NCBI RefSeq assembly: GCF_013408555.1
Contig: NZ_JACBZN010000001.1
Coordinates: 3,038,001 to 3,102,000, forward strand
Direction: 5' to 3'
From: Aeromicrobium tamlense
Lineage (GTDB): Bacteria > Actinomycetota > Actinomycetes > Propionibacteriales > Nocardioidaceae
DNA length: 64,000 bases
The notes beneath the pieces are model-generated. The model was not told the DNA's origin. It searched no databases and was given only the letters and a program-made list of their open reading frames with translations. A program made the translations under genes and the position numbers. Positions 63,232 to 64,000 of the stretch are shown piece by piece; position 1 is the first letter of the stretch; each line of letters begins with the position of its first letter.

Positions 63232-64000
63232 TCATGTCGTGGAACGCGCGGGCGGGGCCATCGCCCAGCCGATCGCGCGGGTGACGGCGACGCCGCCGGC
63301 ACGCACCGCGGTCGCCTCGGTCACCGGCAGCCACGGGAGTCCCAGGGGCCGCCGGGCGAAGCGCGGCAGCAGTCCCACCGCGGCCGCGGCGAGCATCCCG
63401 TACGGGGCGCGAACCGTCCACGGAACGGGCGGGTGGATCAGCATGAAGCGGGCGGCCGCGCGGGCGGCGGGCGTGCTCTCGAGCTCGGGTCGGTAGGCCC
63501 GGAGCGTCTCACGCAGCTGCTCGACGTCCTCGGGCACGTCGGTGGCGCCGAGCAGGCGTGCGGTGACCGCGGCCTGGGCCACGTAGCGGTCGCGCTCGGC
63601 CGGGGTCAGCGGCATGGAGCCGTAGCGGTCGTGCGCCCGCAGGAAGGAGTCGATCTCGGCGACGTGCACCCAGCGCAGCAGGTGCGGGTCGGACGCGGCG
63701 TAGGGCCGGCCGTCGGGCGCGGTGCCGGTGACGCGCTCGTGGATGCCCCGCACGGCGGCGATCGTGCGGTCGGCGTGCTCGATCGTGCCGAAGGTGGTCA
63801 TCGCGATGAAGCCGCTCGTGCGCTGGAGCCGTCCCCACGGGTCGCCGCGGAAGCCCGAGTGCTGGTCGACGCCGGCCATTGCGAGGGGGTGCAGCGACTG
63901 GAGCAGCAGTGCGCGGATCCCACCGACGAACATCGAGGCGTCACCGTGGACGCGCCACACGGGGTCGCCCGGCGCGAACCGCCGGGGGCCGGGCGTGCCG
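63232..64000 (-). CDS. oxygenase MpaB family protein (DUF2236), partial
   Basis: The N-terminus lies beyond the right edge; the frame stays open to 64000. At least 255 residues of a DUF2236 protein are visible: RVHGDASMFVGGIRALLLQSLHPLAMAGVDQHS across the start, DPWGRLQRTSGFIAMTTFG, and the WVHVAEIDSFL histidine block. These match the haem-binding His and Asp pattern of the latex-clearing/MpaB family. The substrate in actinomycetes is unknown. Confidence 0.85.
   Translation of the reverse strand, partial: GTPGPRRFAPGDPVWRVHGDASMFVGGIRALLLQSLHPLAMAGVDQHSGFRGDPWGRLQRTSGFIAMTTFGTIEHADRTIAAVRGIHERVTGTAPDGRPYAASDPHLLRWVHVAEIDSFLRAHDRYGSMPLTPAERDRYVAQAAVTARLLGATDVPEDVEQLRETLRAYRPELESTPAARAAARFMLIHPPVPWTVRAPYGMLAAAAVGLLPRFARRPLGLPWLPVTEATAVRAGGVAVTRAIGWAMAPPARSTT

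Overview
The window is 64 kb of high-GC DNA with actinobacterial codon usage and many GTG and TTG starts. It contains the chromosomal replication origin region. Several traits point to an actinomycete: dnaA-dnaN-gnd-recF-dciA-gyrB-gyrA order, a DUF3566 gene and a DLW-39 gene beside tRNA-Ile and tRNA-Ala, inositol-phosphate synthase, polyphosphate glucokinase, an F420-type LLM oxidoreductase and IdeR/DtxR iron boxes. A FemX-like peptidoglycan bridge enzyme and a C50-carotenoid operon would suit a Nocardioidaceae-like organism (for example an Aeromicrobium relative). That placement is inference only; there is no 16S gene here.

Layout. 1-6.5 kb: ATP-grasp/alpha-E pair, an HNH protein, two siderophore-interacting flavoproteins each with an iron box, a FemX-like transferase and an alanine-racemase-like protein. 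6.5-15.4 kb: bifunctional PBP, PadR regulator plus ino1, LysE exporter, DUF808 protein, a large unrecognised secreted protein, polyphosphate glucokinase and a TetR regulator. 15.5-22.5 kb: a branched-chain-type ABC importer (LivFG, acyl-CoA synthetase, LivHM, binding lipoprotein). 22.6-32.4 kb: ABC-F ATPase, CCA-adding enzyme, DUF6049, MurJ, a separate pseudokinase and trxBA behind a SigR-type promoter. 32.5-37.2 kb (minus): parB, parA, rsmG, jag, yidC, yidD, rnpA, rpmH with two parS sites. 37.2-50.3 kb (mostly plus): oriC, dnaA, dnaN, gnd, recF, dciA, gyrB, gyrA, DUF3566 and two tRNAs. 50.3-55.2 kb: a less ordered stretch with a NUDIX gene, a lower-GC HNH nuclease, two reading frames interrupted by TGA and a glycosyltransferase. 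55.2-61.5 kb: a seven-gene C50 carotenoid operon (idi-crtE-crtB-crtI-crtYe-crtYf-crtEb) divergent from its MarR/CrtR regulator. 61.6-64 kb: LLM oxidoreductase, a YtxH-like protein and a partial MpaB-family oxygenase.

Four things stand out beyond the genes. First, a composite hairpin element occurs three times (near 3.05, 5.3 and 41.5 kb). Its core is exactly 69 nt each time, and in one copy the inner loop is inverted relative to the arms. Second, a -10-like hexamer (TANNNT) sits exactly six bases before the start codon at ten genes, with two further genes showing AATGAT at the same distance, which suggests many leaderless transcripts and helps fix starts. Third, a second small repeat is shared by two convergent gene ends (14.76 and 22.54 kb). 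Fourth, there are unlisted tiny ORFs that bridge genes with ATGA overlaps on one or both sides (19.0 and 51.0 kb). No insertion sequence, prophage or CRISPR array was seen.
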